64,000 nt of DNA from Deltaproteobacteria bacterium GWC2_55_46 (GTDB taxonomy: Bacteria > Desulfobacterota > GWC2-55-46): the NCBI GenBank assembly GCA_001595385.3, contig LVEI03000001.1, positions 1,703,501 to 1,767,500 of the forward strand, written 5' to 3'. Shown here piece after piece: positions 26,041 through 33,801 of the stretch. The position numbers and the translations under genes are program-made. The first letter of the stretch is position 1, and every line of letters starts with the position of its first letter. The notes under the pieces were generated by a model that saw only the letters and a list, made by a program, of their open reading frames with translations, was not told where the DNA came from and made no database searches.

Positions 26041-26401
26041 ACTGGCCCCCGAACAGGCTGCTCCAAAAGTCCATCTGCTTTGTTGGCTTCAGAAGCCGGC
26101 TACTACGGCGTACCAAAGAAGTACGCCGCATTCCTCACTCCCCGGTTTAATGGGGCTCTCGCATATGGAGCTTTTTGAGCAGCCGAACAAAGTCTCTGTT
26201 TTTCAGCAACCTGCTAAGAAATAAGAGCCCCAGTATAGCATTTTCAGAGTGTCTTTTGGAGACAAAAAGCGGCAGATCCCTCGTAAAACCGGCCCGGGGG
26301 TTGACTGATTCTTGAAAAGATGTCCTAATTTATATAGGTGGATCAAGCCCTTGTGGCGCTCTGCCGGGCAGATGACCTTTTATGAGGAGGGATGGAAGCT
26401 G
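26041..26401. other. Divergent intergenic region holding repeat copy B
   Basis: About 360 bases between the beta-CASP gene and the SAP protein gene. The left half is occupied by the palindromic repeat at 26054-26185 and a shared tail GTTTTTCAGCAACCTGCTAAG-like segment near 26198-26218. A weak promoter candidate follows: TTGACT at 26301-26306 and CTAATT at 26325-26330 (18-base spacer). No other gene was found. Confidence 0.6.
26054..26185. repeat. Palindromic intergenic repeat, copy B (uninterrupted)
   Basis: The left end CAGGCTGCTCCAAAAGTCC and right end GAGCTTTTTGAGCAGCC pair imperfectly. The centre has a perfect 8-bp stem CGGCGTAC (26106-26113), 7-base loop, GTACGCCG (26121-26128). Copy A at 15032-15419 has the same ends and centre. 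About 13 bases downstream is a tail that matches 15507-15527 at 19 of 21 positions. Confidence 0.75.
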
Positions 26402-26581
26402 ATGCAGATGGAGAAGGTAAGAGAGAAGGCGAAAAAGCTGGGGTTAAAGACGGCGAAGATGAAAAAGCAGGAGCTCATAAGGGCGATACAGAGCGCGGAG
26501 GGCAACTTCCCCTGTTTCGGCACGGCTGAAGGTCACTGCGACCAATCGGGCTGCTGCTGGATCGAGGACTGCGTAGAGTAG
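26402..26581 (+). CDS. Small SAP-like domain protein with C-terminal cysteines
   Basis: A 59-residue protein. The N-terminal half (EKVREKAKKLGLKTAKMKKQ, then ELIRAIQSAEG) matches the SAP helix-extended-loop-helix fold, a nucleic-acid-binding motif. The C-terminal third has five cysteines (Cys-x7-Cys-x4-CysCys-x4-Cys). Proteins of this form recur as small ORFs in deltaproteobacteria. The ATG at 26402 (or 26408) is chosen because AGGAGGG lies about 11 bases upstream; the open frame extends further upstream without a family match. The metal-binding role of the cysteines is inference. Confidence 0.7.
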   Translation: MQMEKVREKAKKLGLKTAKMKKQELIRAIQSAEGNFPCFGTAEGHCDQSGCCWIEDCVE

Positions 26582-26619
26582 TTTCGAAGCAGAAGTGAAA
26601 ATTAGAAAGGAGGTGCGCC

Positions 26620-26772
26620 ATGCCTACCGATCCTGTCTGCAAGATGGAGGTAAGCGTTAAAGAGGCAGAGGCTACGGCCGAGTACAAGAACAAGACCTAC
26701 TATTTTTGCAGCGAGGCATGCAAGGATGCCTTCGAGAAGACACCCGACCGCTTCGTGAGAAAGACGGCCTGA
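26620..26772 (+). CDS. YHS domain protein
   Basis: A 50-residue protein that begins MPTDPVCKMEV and continues YKNKTYYFCSEACKDAFEK, the complete YHS pattern with the pair DPVC and FCS-x2-C. YHS domains bind metal, and are found in copper and heavy-metal handling proteins and as free-standing small proteins. A near-perfect ribosome binding site AAAGGAGGT lies seven bases upstream. It follows the SAP gene by 38 bases and is likely cotranscribed. A bidirectional terminator follows. Confidence 0.88.
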   Translation: MPTDPVCKMEVSVKEAEATAEYKNKTYYFCSEACKDAFEKTPDRFVRKTA

Positions 26773-26791
26773 GCAAAACGGCAAGAGACAA

Positions 26792-26824
26792 AAAAAGCGC
26801 GACCTGATGCGGGCCGCGCTTTTT
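26792..26824. terminator. Bidirectional terminator between YHS and NifU-like genes
   Basis: AAAAAGCGCG (26792-26801) pairs with CGCGCTTTTT (26815-26824) across 13 bases. It gives a T-run at the 3' side on both strands, which suits the convergent genes on either side. Confidence 0.85.
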
Positions 26825-26847
26825 ATAAAAGATAAGGCGTCTCGGGG

Positions 26848-27330
26848 CTATACAGGCTCCACGCCCTCTATCTCAGGGGCAGCTTTCCTGACCTGTGCCT
26901 CGACCCCGGACTTAAGGGTCATCGAGGCCGAAGGGCATCCGCCGCAGGCCCCTGTAAGGCGCACCTTCACGACCATCCGCTCCTCGTCTATTTCCACAAG
27001 CTCCACATCCCCGCCGTCAGCCACAAGGTGCGGCCTCACCTTGTCGAGGCCTGCAAGCACCTTCTTCTTAAGCTCCTCTCCCCTGGCAACAGGGCCCTTG
27101 AGCTTTTTTATGTTCACGACCCATTCTGAAGGACCTTCGGTAACCGGTTCCCAGGTGTATTTGCCGCTCTGCTCTGATTCGAGCTGATACTTGAGCATCC
27201 TTGGGTCGTGGTCGTTCGTTATCTGAAGGACCTCATCCGCCTTTAGCCCTTCCCATTTGTCGAATATGAGGGGATGGCGCTGGAACATGGGTGTCTCCCT
27301 CAGGTCGAGCTTTAAGATAGTGTCTGACAT
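26848..27330 (-). CDS. DUF2249-NifU C-terminal domain fusion protein
   Basis: A 160-residue protein of two parts. Residues 5-75 match DUF2249 ([44 protein letters not shown]). Residues 85-158 are a NifU/NfuA-type Fe-S scaffold domain with [17 protein letters not shown] and the cluster-binding Cys129-x-x-Cys132 in [10 protein letters not shown]. It should carry or deliver Fe-S clusters. DUF2249 occurs near nitric-oxide and redox stress genes, so the fusion may link assembly to redox state; this is inference. It stands alone. Confidence 0.88.
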   Translation of the reverse strand: MSDTILKLDLRETPMFQRHPLIFDKWEGLKADEVLQITNDHDPRMLKYQLESEQSGKYTWEPVTEGPSEWVVNIKKLKGPVARGEELKKKVLAGLDKVRPHLVADGGDVELVEIDEERMVVKVRLTGACGGCPSASMTLKSGVEAQVRKAAPEIEGVEPV

Positions 27331-27416
27331 CTATTTCTCCCTTTGCGATATTCCCCTACAATATACAATATTTCGGGGGAAGGGTCACATGATTATTGTG
27401 AAGGGATTGTGGAAGG

Positions 27417-28712
27417 TTACGCTGTGAGGTAGGCTTGAGGGAAGCTTATTTCATCCGGCCTTTTGGAGTTCGTTATCCACTTGCCGTCAGCCGTAAGGTC
27501 TGCCACAACGGGCTTGGGGAAGGGGACCTGTTCCCTGTCGGATATAAGAAGGACCACCGGCTGGAGCGGATGGGCATGGTTTATCATCTTGACGATGGCG
27601 TTCTCCCCGGTATTGAGCTCTACCAGAGTGCCTATGGGGTAGACGCCCAGGCATTTTATGAGCCTCTCGACCATTTCGGGGTCGAAAAACGACCCGCGCA
27701 TCTGATAAAGCCTCTTGAGCGCGTCCTCACGCGGCATGCCAAGCTGGTATACCCTGTTGCTTGTCATGGCGTCGTAGACGTCCGCCACGGCCGCTATCCT
27801 GCCGAAAAGGCCGATATAGTCCCCCGCGAGGCCGCAGTAGTAGCCGCTGCCGTCATAGCGCTCATGGTGCTGGGTCACGACCTCAAGCGACTGTTCGCTT
27901 AAAAAGCCCATGCCGGAGAGAAATTCGCCTCCAAGCTCGGCATGCCTCTTCATGAGCGAGAACTCCTCCTCGGTAAGGCGCCCAGGCTTGTTAAGCACAT
28001 GGCTCGGGATGAGCATCTTTCCGATGTCGTGGAGTATGGCCCCGAGCCCAAGCTGGTAGAGGCTCTCTTTGGAAAGTCCCATGTGCCTGCCGAGGGCGAG
28101 GGAGAGTATGCAGACGTTCACGCAGTGGGCGAAGGTGTAATCGTCAAAGCTTTTAAGCCGTGCGAGGCTTGTCAGGGCGTCCTGGTTCCTCATGACCGAA
28201 TCGACCATCTTTCCGACGGTCTCTTCGACCTTCCCTGATTCTATCTTCTTACCGACCCTGGCGTTCTGGAGAAAGCCCCTGACCAGCTGCTCGGCCTCAT
28301 GTCTTATCTCCTTGGCCTCGACGAGCTCTTCTTCGAACTCCGTGCAGGCGGAAGCTCCGCCGTCCGGGGCGCAAATCGAAGGCGCGGCCTCCTCTTTTTC
28401 ACATGGCGCCCCAAGCGCGGCGCTCTCATCTGTCACCATGCAGACGAGGAAGGCATTCTCGTCCCGCTCGCCTTCTGAAGGCTCCGCGATGTCGGCCTCG
28501 GTCTGCCCGGCGGCCTCAGCGGAAACTGCCGGCATCTCGTCGTTTACGGATATGTAGACGCTGGCGTAGCCCTTCGCGCGTATCCTTTCAAGGTCTTCCG
28601 CGGAATTGATAAGGATATCGTTCATAAGGAATACCGGGCTGCAGCCGCTTCTTTCCATGCCGCAGACATACATCCCTTTATCGATATCTTCTATGCCTAT
28701 TTTTTTTATCAT
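27417..28712 (-). CDS. HD-GYP domain protein with N-terminal DUF3391
   Basis: A 431-residue protein. Residues 1-60 match DUF3391 (IGIEDIDKGMYVCGMERSG), followed by an acidic linker (about 60-150) and an HD-GYP domain (about 190-345). The HD pair is His228-Asp229 in ILHDIGKMLIP, and HHERYDGSGYYCGL carries the signature. The canonical GYP is here Gly290-Tyr291-Tyr292, so the proline is replaced. HD-GYP proteins hydrolyse cyclic di-GMP or sense it. The metal ligands appear intact, so hydrolysis is still possible. A region of about 80 residues follows the HD domain. The gene is divergent from the DUF1540 gene. Confidence 0.9.
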   Translation of the reverse strand: MIKKIGIEDIDKGMYVCGMERSGCSPVFLMNDILINSAEDLERIRAKGYASVYISVNDEMPAVSAEAAGQTEADIAEPSEGERDENAFLVCMVTDESAALGAPCEKEEAAPSICAPDGGASACTEFEEELVEAKEIRHEAEQLVRGFLQNARVGKKIESGKVEETVGKMVDSVMRNQDALTSLARLKSFDDYTFAHCVNVCILSLALGRHMGLSKESLYQLGLGAILHDIGKMLIPSHVLNKPGRLTEEEFSLMKRHAELGGEFLSGMGFLSEQSLEVVTQHHERYDGSGYYCGLAGDYIGLFGRIAAVADVYDAMTSNRVYQLGMPREDALKRLYQMRGSFFDPEMVERLIKCLGVYPIGTLVELNTGENAIVKMINHAHPLQPVVLLISDREQVPFPKPVVADLTADGKWITNSKRPDEISFPQAYLTA

Positions 28713-28782
28713 CTTGTGATTTTAGAGGGTTCTCCCGCCTATTCATGTTATCGGCAGGGCATGGAAAACCTTTAGCCCTAAA

Positions 28783-28810
28783 TTGACACTGCCCGGAACC
28801 GGGCTATACT
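28783..28810 (+). promoter_or_regulatory. Sigma70 promoter with a palindrome in the spacer
   Basis: TTGACA (28783-28788), 16 bases, TATACT (28805-28810), about 50 bases before the DUF1540 start. The spacer contains the perfect 14-base dyad GCCCGGAACCGGGC at 28791-28804. A dyad between -35 and -10 is a usual operator position. Confidence 0.75.
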
Positions 28811-28861
28811 TTACATTACGGGGTAAAGTAAGGAAAAACATAATGAAAGGGGGATGTACAA

Positions 28862-29152
28862 ATGGCTATAACGATGCCAAAGATACTAAGCTGCACTGTC
28901 CTTGAATGCGCATATAATAAAAACAGCGAATGCCACACCCTGGCTATAACAGTGGGCGACGGCGGGCACGCCTCTTGCGACACCTTCTTCAAGGCCGGCA
29001 ACAAGGGCGGCGCGGACGTGACCGGCGGCGTTGGCGCGTGCAGGGCTTACGAGTGCTCCTTCAACAAGGGGTTTGAGTGTACGGCCTCAGGCATAAACGT
29101 CTCCCACCACAGCGAGCACGCTGACTGCAAGACCTTCTCGCCCAGGAAATAA
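28862..29152 (+). CDS. DUF1540 protein with two Cys-rich repeats
   Basis: A 96-residue protein with two copies of the DUF1540 pattern. The first is about residues 8-43 (LSCTVLECAYNKNSECHTLA, then CDTFF) and the second about 58-92 (GACRAYECSFNKGFECTASG, then CKTFS). Each has four cysteines spaced like a small metal-binding knuckle. The function of DUF1540 is not known; metal binding is inferred from the cysteines. No signal peptide is visible. A strong promoter lies upstream and a perfect terminator downstream, so it is a single-gene transcript. Confidence 0.88.
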   Translation: MAITMPKILSCTVLECAYNKNSECHTLAITVGDGGHASCDTFFKAGNKGGADVTGGVGACRAYECSFNKGFECTASGINVSHHSEHADCKTFSPRK

Positions 29153-29169
29153 GCGCTCCCCAATAGATA

Positions 29170-29198
29170 AAAGGCTGAAGGTCATTCCTTCAGCCTTT
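29170..29198 (+). terminator. Terminator after the DUF1540 gene
   Basis: Perfect 12-bp stem AAAGGCTGAAGG (29170-29181), 5-base loop, complement to 29198, ending CCTTT and followed by ATTTG. Confidence 0.85.
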
Positions 29199-29293
29199 AT
29201 TTGTTTGCATGAAATCAGGAAAGGCGCGCATTGTATGTCCCTTTCTTATGAGGGGCTTTATCCAGCCACGCTTTCATGATATAGGTTCCTTTC

Positions 29294-30079
29294 ATGGGAA
29301 GGATAATAACTCTTACCACGGATTTCGGGCTGAAGGACCCCTACCAGGGGGCCATGAAAGGCGCCATCCTGACGGTTGCCCCCGGCGCCAGCATAGTCGA
29401 CATAACACATCTCGTCGAGCCTGGCAACATACTCGAGGGCGCGTTCGTGCTCCTTGGGGCCTGCCGGTATTTCCCTCCAGGGACCATACATGTGGGGGTT
29501 GTCGACCCCGGCGTGGGTGGGGAAAGAAAGACAGTGCTCATCGAGACCGGCAGATATATCTTTGTCGGCCCGGACAACGGCCTGTTGAGCCTTGCCGCGC
29601 GAGAGGACGGCATAAAAAGGGTTTTAGAGCTTAAAAATAAGGATTTTTTCAGAGAAGAAGTAAGCGACACCTTTCACGGCAGGGACATCTTTGGCCCGGT
29701 GGCGGCCCACCTGAGCATGGGCGCCGCCATTTATGAAATGGGGCAGGGGATAGACGATATAAGGGCGCTCGACCTGCCCAGGCCTGTGACCGGGGGCGGG
29801 GATATAAAAGGCGAGGTCATCTATATCGATTCTTTCGGGAACCTCATCACCAACATACGGCGCGAGGAGATCCCGGCTTCCAGGGCCGAAACTATTGAGG
29901 TGCTCGTAAAAGGGTTCGCGCTGAAAGGGATCAAAAGGACGTACAGCATGGAAGAGCAGGGCTCGCCTCTGGCCCTCATCGGCAGCACCGGGTTTCTTGA
30001 GATAGCCGTAAACTCCGGCAGCGCGTCAAGGACGCTCGGCGCGCATGTCGGGGAGAGCGTGCTTTTAAGGACAGGATGA
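29294..30079 (+). CDS. S-adenosyl-L-methionine hydroxide adenosyltransferase (DUF62 family)
   Basis: A 261-residue protein that begins RIITLTTDFGLKDPYQGAMK, the start of the SAM hydroxide adenosyltransferase family. Other conserved stretches are VHVGVVDPGVGG-like (IHVGVVDPGVGGERK), FVGPDNGLLS, DTFHGRDIFGPVAAHL and YIDSFGNLITNI. The family splits SAM with water to adenosine and methionine and is related to fluorinases and chlorinases. The FGNLITN segment in place of the halogenase-type pattern supports the hydroxide-using branch. Length is standard. It lies alone between two + strand genes. Confidence 0.9.
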   Translation: MGRIITLTTDFGLKDPYQGAMKGAILTVAPGASIVDITHLVEPGNILEGAFVLLGACRYFPPGTIHVGVVDPGVGGERKTVLIETGRYIFVGPDNGLLSLAAREDGIKRVLELKNKDFFREEVSDTFHGRDIFGPVAAHLSMGAAIYEMGQGIDDIRALDLPRPVTGGGDIKGEVIYIDSFGNLITNIRREEIPASRAETIEVLVKGFALKGIKRTYSMEEQGSPLALIGSTGFLEIAVNSGSASRTLGAHVGESVLLRTG

Positions 30080-30159
30080 AATAAAAATAGCCGGTCTGCA
30101 GCCATAACCCCTCTTCTGCTATCCTTAGGGTATATCCTTGAGTGACGGGGGCGTACCCT

Positions 30160-32112
30160 ATGGCTGAAGGAAAAAAAAGGATCAGAAGGAAGCTTTTCGG
30201 CCCGCCCAAGCAGCTGACCGAGTCTGTCTTCCAGAAGATATCCCTCATACCTTTGCTTGCGTGGGTCGGCCTCGGCGCGGACGGCCTCTCATCTTCGGCT
30301 TACGGCCCTGAGGAGGCGTACAAGGCCCTTGGCGAGCACGCATATCTCTCGATCGCGCTGGCGGGCGCGGCGGCCTTTACCGTCTTCGTCATCTCCTACG
30401 CGTATTCGCGCATAATAGAGCATTTCCCACACGGCGGCGGCGGTTACATAGTGGCAACAAGCCTCCTGGGGGAGAAGGCCGGCGTGGTCTCCGGAAGCGC
30501 CCTGCTGGTCGACTATGTCTTCACCATTACGGTCTCTCTTGCCGCCTGTTCTGACGCCATCTTCAGTTTCCTTCCAGCCGGGATGCACAAATACAAGGTG
30601 ATCTTCGCCGGGGTCCTCATCATCCTTCTTATGGTCATGAACATAAGGGGGGTGAAGGAATCTATCTTCGTCCTCACCCCCATATTCATGGTATTCATCT
30701 CGACGCACGCGCTCCTCCTCGTAGACGGGCTTTATACCCATTACGACCGCTTCGGGGTCCTTTTAAGCGACTTCTCCACCGGCCTGTCTTCAGACCTGTC
30801 ATCCGTCGGGTTCTGGGGGGTGGCCGCGGTCCTGCTTCGGGCCTACTCTCTCGGCGCCGGCACATATACAGGGATAGAGGCGGTCTCCAACGGCCTCCCG
30901 ATAATGCGGGAGCCGAAGGTGAGGACCGGAAAACGCACAATGGCCTACATGGCCCTTTCTCTCGCCTTCACCGCCGGGGTCCTCCTCATAAGCTATCCCC
31001 TGATAGGCGTTCTCCCGGTCGAGGGGATGACGCTCAACGCCGTCCTCGCCGAAGAGCTTTACGGCGACTGGCCCTTTGGCGTGGGCCTTGCCTTCATAAC
31101 CATCTTCTCGGAGGGGGCGCTCCTTCTTGTGGCGGCTCAGGCCGGTTTCACCGACGGGCCGCGCGTCATGGCCAACATGGCCGTAGACTCGTGGCTGCCC
31201 CACAGGTTCTCGGCCCTGTCCGAGAGGCTCAGCATGCAGAACGGGATAGTCCTCATGAGTGTAGCCGCACTCGCGGTGCTCATATATACGAACGGTTCGG
31301 TATCGGCGCTCGTGGTGATGTATTCGATAAACGTCTTCATAACATTCTCCCTTTCCCAGCTCGGCATGTCCCGCTTCTATATAAAAAGGAGAAAGACCGA
31401 CAGAAAATGGATTCAGCACCTGAGCGTCCATGCCGTTGGCTTCATCCTCTGCGCCACTATCCTTGTAATAATGTCCTTTGAGAAGTTCCTCGATGGAGGG
31501 TGGCTGACCCTGTTCATAACCGGGGCTGTCATAGGGCTCTGTTATGTGATCCGGTCCCATTATCAGAAGGTAAGGACAGGGGCCGCCAAGCTCGACGAGA
31601 TACTCATGGGCGTACCCGTCTTCGGGCCCATAAATACGGATCCGCTAAACCCCAGGGAGATGACCGCCGTGCAGCTTGTGAACGGCTTTAACGGCTTCGG
31701 TATTCATACGCTGCTGTCGACCGCGTCGAACTTCCCGCAGATGAAGAACTTCGTCTTCGTATCGATAGCGGTCATAGACTCCGGCTCGTTCAAGGGGATA
31801 GAGGAGGTAGAGGCGCTCAAGGCCTCCGTCAGGAGCTCGCTTCAGCAGTATGTCGAGCTTGCGAGGAAGCTCGGCTTCCCTGCTGAGTACAGGATGGGCG
31901 TGGGCACAGACGTAGTGGAAGGCGTAGAGGAGATAAGCAAGGGGCTTTCCGCCGAGTTCAAGAGGATGATGGTCTTTACGGGGCAGCTCACATTCAGGCT
32001 CGAGAAGTTCTACCACAGGCTCCTGCATAACGAGACCGCCTTCGCCATACAGAGGAGGCTACAGTGGAGCGGTATCACGACCATAATACTTCCGATAAGG
32101 GTGCAGGTGTAG
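30160..32112 (+). CDS. APC superfamily permease (KimA/YdaO-like)
   Basis: A 650-residue membrane protein. About twelve transmembrane helices occupy residues 35-465. The signature GLGADGLSSSAYGPEEAY in helix 1 and FPHGGGGYIVAT in helix 3 are typical of the APC permeases related to the potassium importer KimA. A cytoplasmic C-terminal domain of about 180 residues follows. Transport of potassium or an amino acid is possible; the substrate cannot be fixed here. The ATG at 30160 has GGGGG upstream at a good distance; a GTG 18 bases earlier is the alternative. The gene appears monocistronic. Confidence 0.82.
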   Translation: MAEGKKRIRRKLFGPPKQLTESVFQKISLIPLLAWVGLGADGLSSSAYGPEEAYKALGEHAYLSIALAGAAAFTVFVISYAYSRIIEHFPHGGGGYIVATSLLGEKAGVVSGSALLVDYVFTITVSLAACSDAIFSFLPAGMHKYKVIFAGVLIILLMVMNIRGVKESIFVLTPIFMVFISTHALLLVDGLYTHYDRFGVLLSDFSTGLSSDLSSVGFWGVAAVLLRAYSLGAGTYTGIEAVSNGLPIMREPKVRTGKRTMAYMALSLAFTAGVLLISYPLIGVLPVEGMTLNAVLAEELYGDWPFGVGLAFITIFSEGALLLVAAQAGFTDGPRVMANMAVDSWLPHRFSALSERLSMQNGIVLMSVAALAVLIYTNGSVSALVVMYSINVFITFSLSQLGMSRFYIKRRKTDRKWIQHLSVHAVGFILCATILVIMSFEKFLDGGWLTLFITGAVIGLCYVIRSHYQKVRTGAAKLDEILMGVPVFGPINTDPLNPREMTAVQLVNGFNGFGIHTLLSTASNFPQMKNFVFVSIAVIDSGSFKGIEEVEALKASVRSSLQQYVELARKLGFPAEYRMGVGTDVVEGVEEISKGLSAEFKRMMVFTGQLTFRLEKFYHRLLHNETAFAIQRRLQWSGITTIILPIRVQV

Positions 32113-32123
32113 GCTACTCCTGT

Positions 32124-32152
32124 TTGACACTCGCGCGCTTAGGTGGTAATTT
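32124..32152 (+). promoter_or_regulatory. Sigma70-like promoter upstream of the YjbQ remnant and pfkB-type gene
   Basis: TTGACA (32124-32129), 17 bases, TAATTT (32147-32152). A start of transcription about seven bases on would fall at the ATG of the YjbQ remnant (32159). This would leave a leader of about 134 bases for the kinase gene at 32293. Confidence 0.6.
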
Positions 32153-32158
32153 TTCCCC

Positions 32159-32296
32159 ATGAACCATTCCGCCTGCATCGACATAAGCTCAAAGGGCTTT
32201 GCCGACGTCATCGACATCACCCCGAGGGTGGAGGCGGCCTTGCGTGAATCAGGGCCGAGGAAGCGGCGGATAGTCGTGCAGGCGGTGGGGCAGTGA
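32159..32296 (+). pseudogene. Truncated YjbQ/UPF0047-like remnant
   Basis: A 45-codon frame, MNHSACIDISSKGFADVIDI followed by TPRVEAALRESGPRKRRIVV. It resembles the N-terminus of YjbQ/UPF0047 proteins (S-x-K-G-F-x-D-x-I-D-I-T-x-x-V-x-x-A-L-x-E-S-G). The normal family protein has about 130-140 residues; here the frame stops soon after the first third and runs into the kinase start, with a 4-base overlap (GTGA). No continuation was found in the other frames. It looks like a deletion remnant that may now serve only as a leader. The alternative is a translated leader peptide. Confidence 0.6.
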
Positions 32297-33183
32297 AGGT
32301 GGTAGGGCTCGGCCAATGCTCGATAGACTATATAGCCCTGGTAGACGGCTACCCTGAGGAGGATACCAAAAAAGAGGTGCTGGGCTTTGTCATGCAGGGC
32401 GGCGGGCCTGCGGCTACCGCCCTGGTGGCATTGAGCCGTCTTGGAGTTAAGACCTCTATAATAGGGCGTGTCTCGGATGACAGGGCTGGAAGCCTGATAA
32501 GAAGCGGGCTTAAGGAAGAAGGCGTCGATGTAAAGGGCCTCATTACCAGGGAAGGCGGCTCATCACAGCAGGCGTTCATAACGGTCAGCAGGAAAAACGG
32601 GACGAGGACGATCCTCTGGCAGCGGCCCACCGTCAAGCCGGTGGCGCCCGGCGAAGTGGAGCCGTCTTTTTTAAAGGGCGCGGACTTTCTCCTCCTGGAC
32701 GGGCTTATGCTCGAGGCCTCATACAGGGGCGCGGAGATCGCCTCGAAGATGGATATCCCGATAATGCTTGACGCGGGCAGCCTCCGCCCCGGCATGCTCA
32801 AGCTCGCCTCCATGTGCGATTACGTGGTCTGCTCGGAGCGGTTCATCTCAGGGCTGGGCTTGAGCCTCAAGGACGCGCTCAAAAAACTCGCTAAAGGAAG
32901 GACCAGGGCGGTAACCGTGACCTTCGGGGACAAGGGGAGCTTTACCTATCATAACGGCAGGGTCTTTCTCCAGAAGGCGTTCAAGGTAAAGACGCTTGAT
33001 ACGACCGGGGCAGGGGATGTATTTCACGGGGCCTATGTTTACGCCCTTCTTCAGGGCTGGGACTTGAAGAGGACGGTAAGGTTCGCCTCTGCCGTGGCGG
33101 CGATGAAGTGCACAGAGCTCGGCGGAAGGGCGGGGATACCGGATCTTCCCGAGGCGTTGAAGTTTTTAGAAGAATCGAAATAA
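32293..33183 (+). CDS. PfkB-family carbohydrate kinase
   Basis: A 296-residue sugar kinase. The N-terminal glycine motif VMQGGGPAATALVALSRLG lies near residue 36. The C-terminal signature TTGAGDVFHGAYVYALLQG contains the catalytic base Asp242. Family members phosphorylate ribose, fructose phosphates, nucleosides or related sugars; the residues seen do not fix the substrate. The GTG start overlaps the stop of the YjbQ remnant, giving likely translational coupling. A strong bidirectional terminator follows. Confidence 0.88.
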   Translation: MKVVGLGQCSIDYIALVDGYPEEDTKKEVLGFVMQGGGPAATALVALSRLGVKTSIIGRVSDDRAGSLIRSGLKEEGVDVKGLITREGGSSQQAFITVSRKNGTRTILWQRPTVKPVAPGEVEPSFLKGADFLLLDGLMLEASYRGAEIASKMDIPIMLDAGSLRPGMLKLASMCDYVVCSERFISGLGLSLKDALKKLAKGRTRAVTVTFGDKGSFTYHNGRVFLQKAFKVKTLDTTGAGDVFHGAYVYALLQGWDLKRTVRFASAVAAMKCTELGGRAGIPDLPEALKFLEESK

Positions 33184-33184
33184 A

Positions 33185-33214
33185 AAACGGGGGACGGTCT
33201 CCCGTCCCCCGTTT
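33185..33214. terminator. Bidirectional terminator between kinase and cytochrome genes
   Basis: Perfect 13-bp stem AAACGGGGGACGG (33185-33197), loop TCTC, complement 33202-33214. A-run and T-run flank it on the two strands. Confidence 0.85.
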
Positions 33215-33223
33215 CATGACCTT

Positions 33224-33694
33224 TCAGTGCCTGAACTTCTCATGGCAGGCGTTACAGCTCTTAATGAGCCTGGAGAGGTTCATAAGGGCCTTGTCCCTGT
33301 CGCCCGCCTCCGCAGAGGCGGCGAGGTCATCAGCCGACTTGTGGACGGCCATGCCAAAGGCCAGAAAATCCTTCTCGCCCGTCATCTCGCTTACGGCAGA
33401 GCACCTTTTTTCCTCTTCAGCAGACCAGCCGAGCCCCCGCGCCGCGGCAGAGGCCTTGGCCATGTCTCCGCTTGAGAGCGCGAGGGTAATTTCCCCCACC
33501 GTATCGAGGTGCTGGCGCATCATACGTTTTTGCATGACCTTCATCGCATCCGGGAGTTTTAGCTCTACCCTGTCGTCTGCCTTTGGACCGCCGGCCTTCA
33601 TCATCTTCTCGTGCATCGACGAATGGTCCTCGGCGAAAGAAGGCGCGGCTGCCAGAAGCCCTGTTATCAAAAGCCCTAAAACAGTCTTTCTCAT
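33224..33694 (-). CDS. Cytochrome c-type protein with one C-terminal haem motif
   Basis: A 156-residue secreted protein. The signal peptide is about residues 1-21 (MRKTVLGLLITGLLAAAPSF). A helical region rich in Met and His follows, and the single haem-attachment motif CNACH is at Cys147-Cys150-His151, close to the C-terminus. A C-terminal CxxCH in a four-helix protein is the pattern of cytochrome c prime/c556-like proteins. It is periplasmic and probably an electron carrier or a ligand-binding cytochrome. The start at 33694 is chosen because AGGAGG lies upstream. Confidence 0.82.
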   Translation of the reverse strand: MRKTVLGLLITGLLAAAPSFAEDHSSMHEKMMKAGGPKADDRVELKLPDAMKVMQKRMMRQHLDTVGEITLALSSGDMAKASAAARGLGWSAEEEKRCSAVSEMTGEKDFLAFGMAVHKSADDLAASAEAGDRDKALMNLSRLIKSCNACHEKFRH

Positions 33695-33801
33695 CCTCTC
33701 CTCCTTCAAAAAACGGGGTTGCCCGACACATCCAACTCAGCAGGCCGCCGGGTAGCTTGCCCCCAAGTTCTTCATAAAACGGATTTTCAGGAATGCGCGG
33801 A

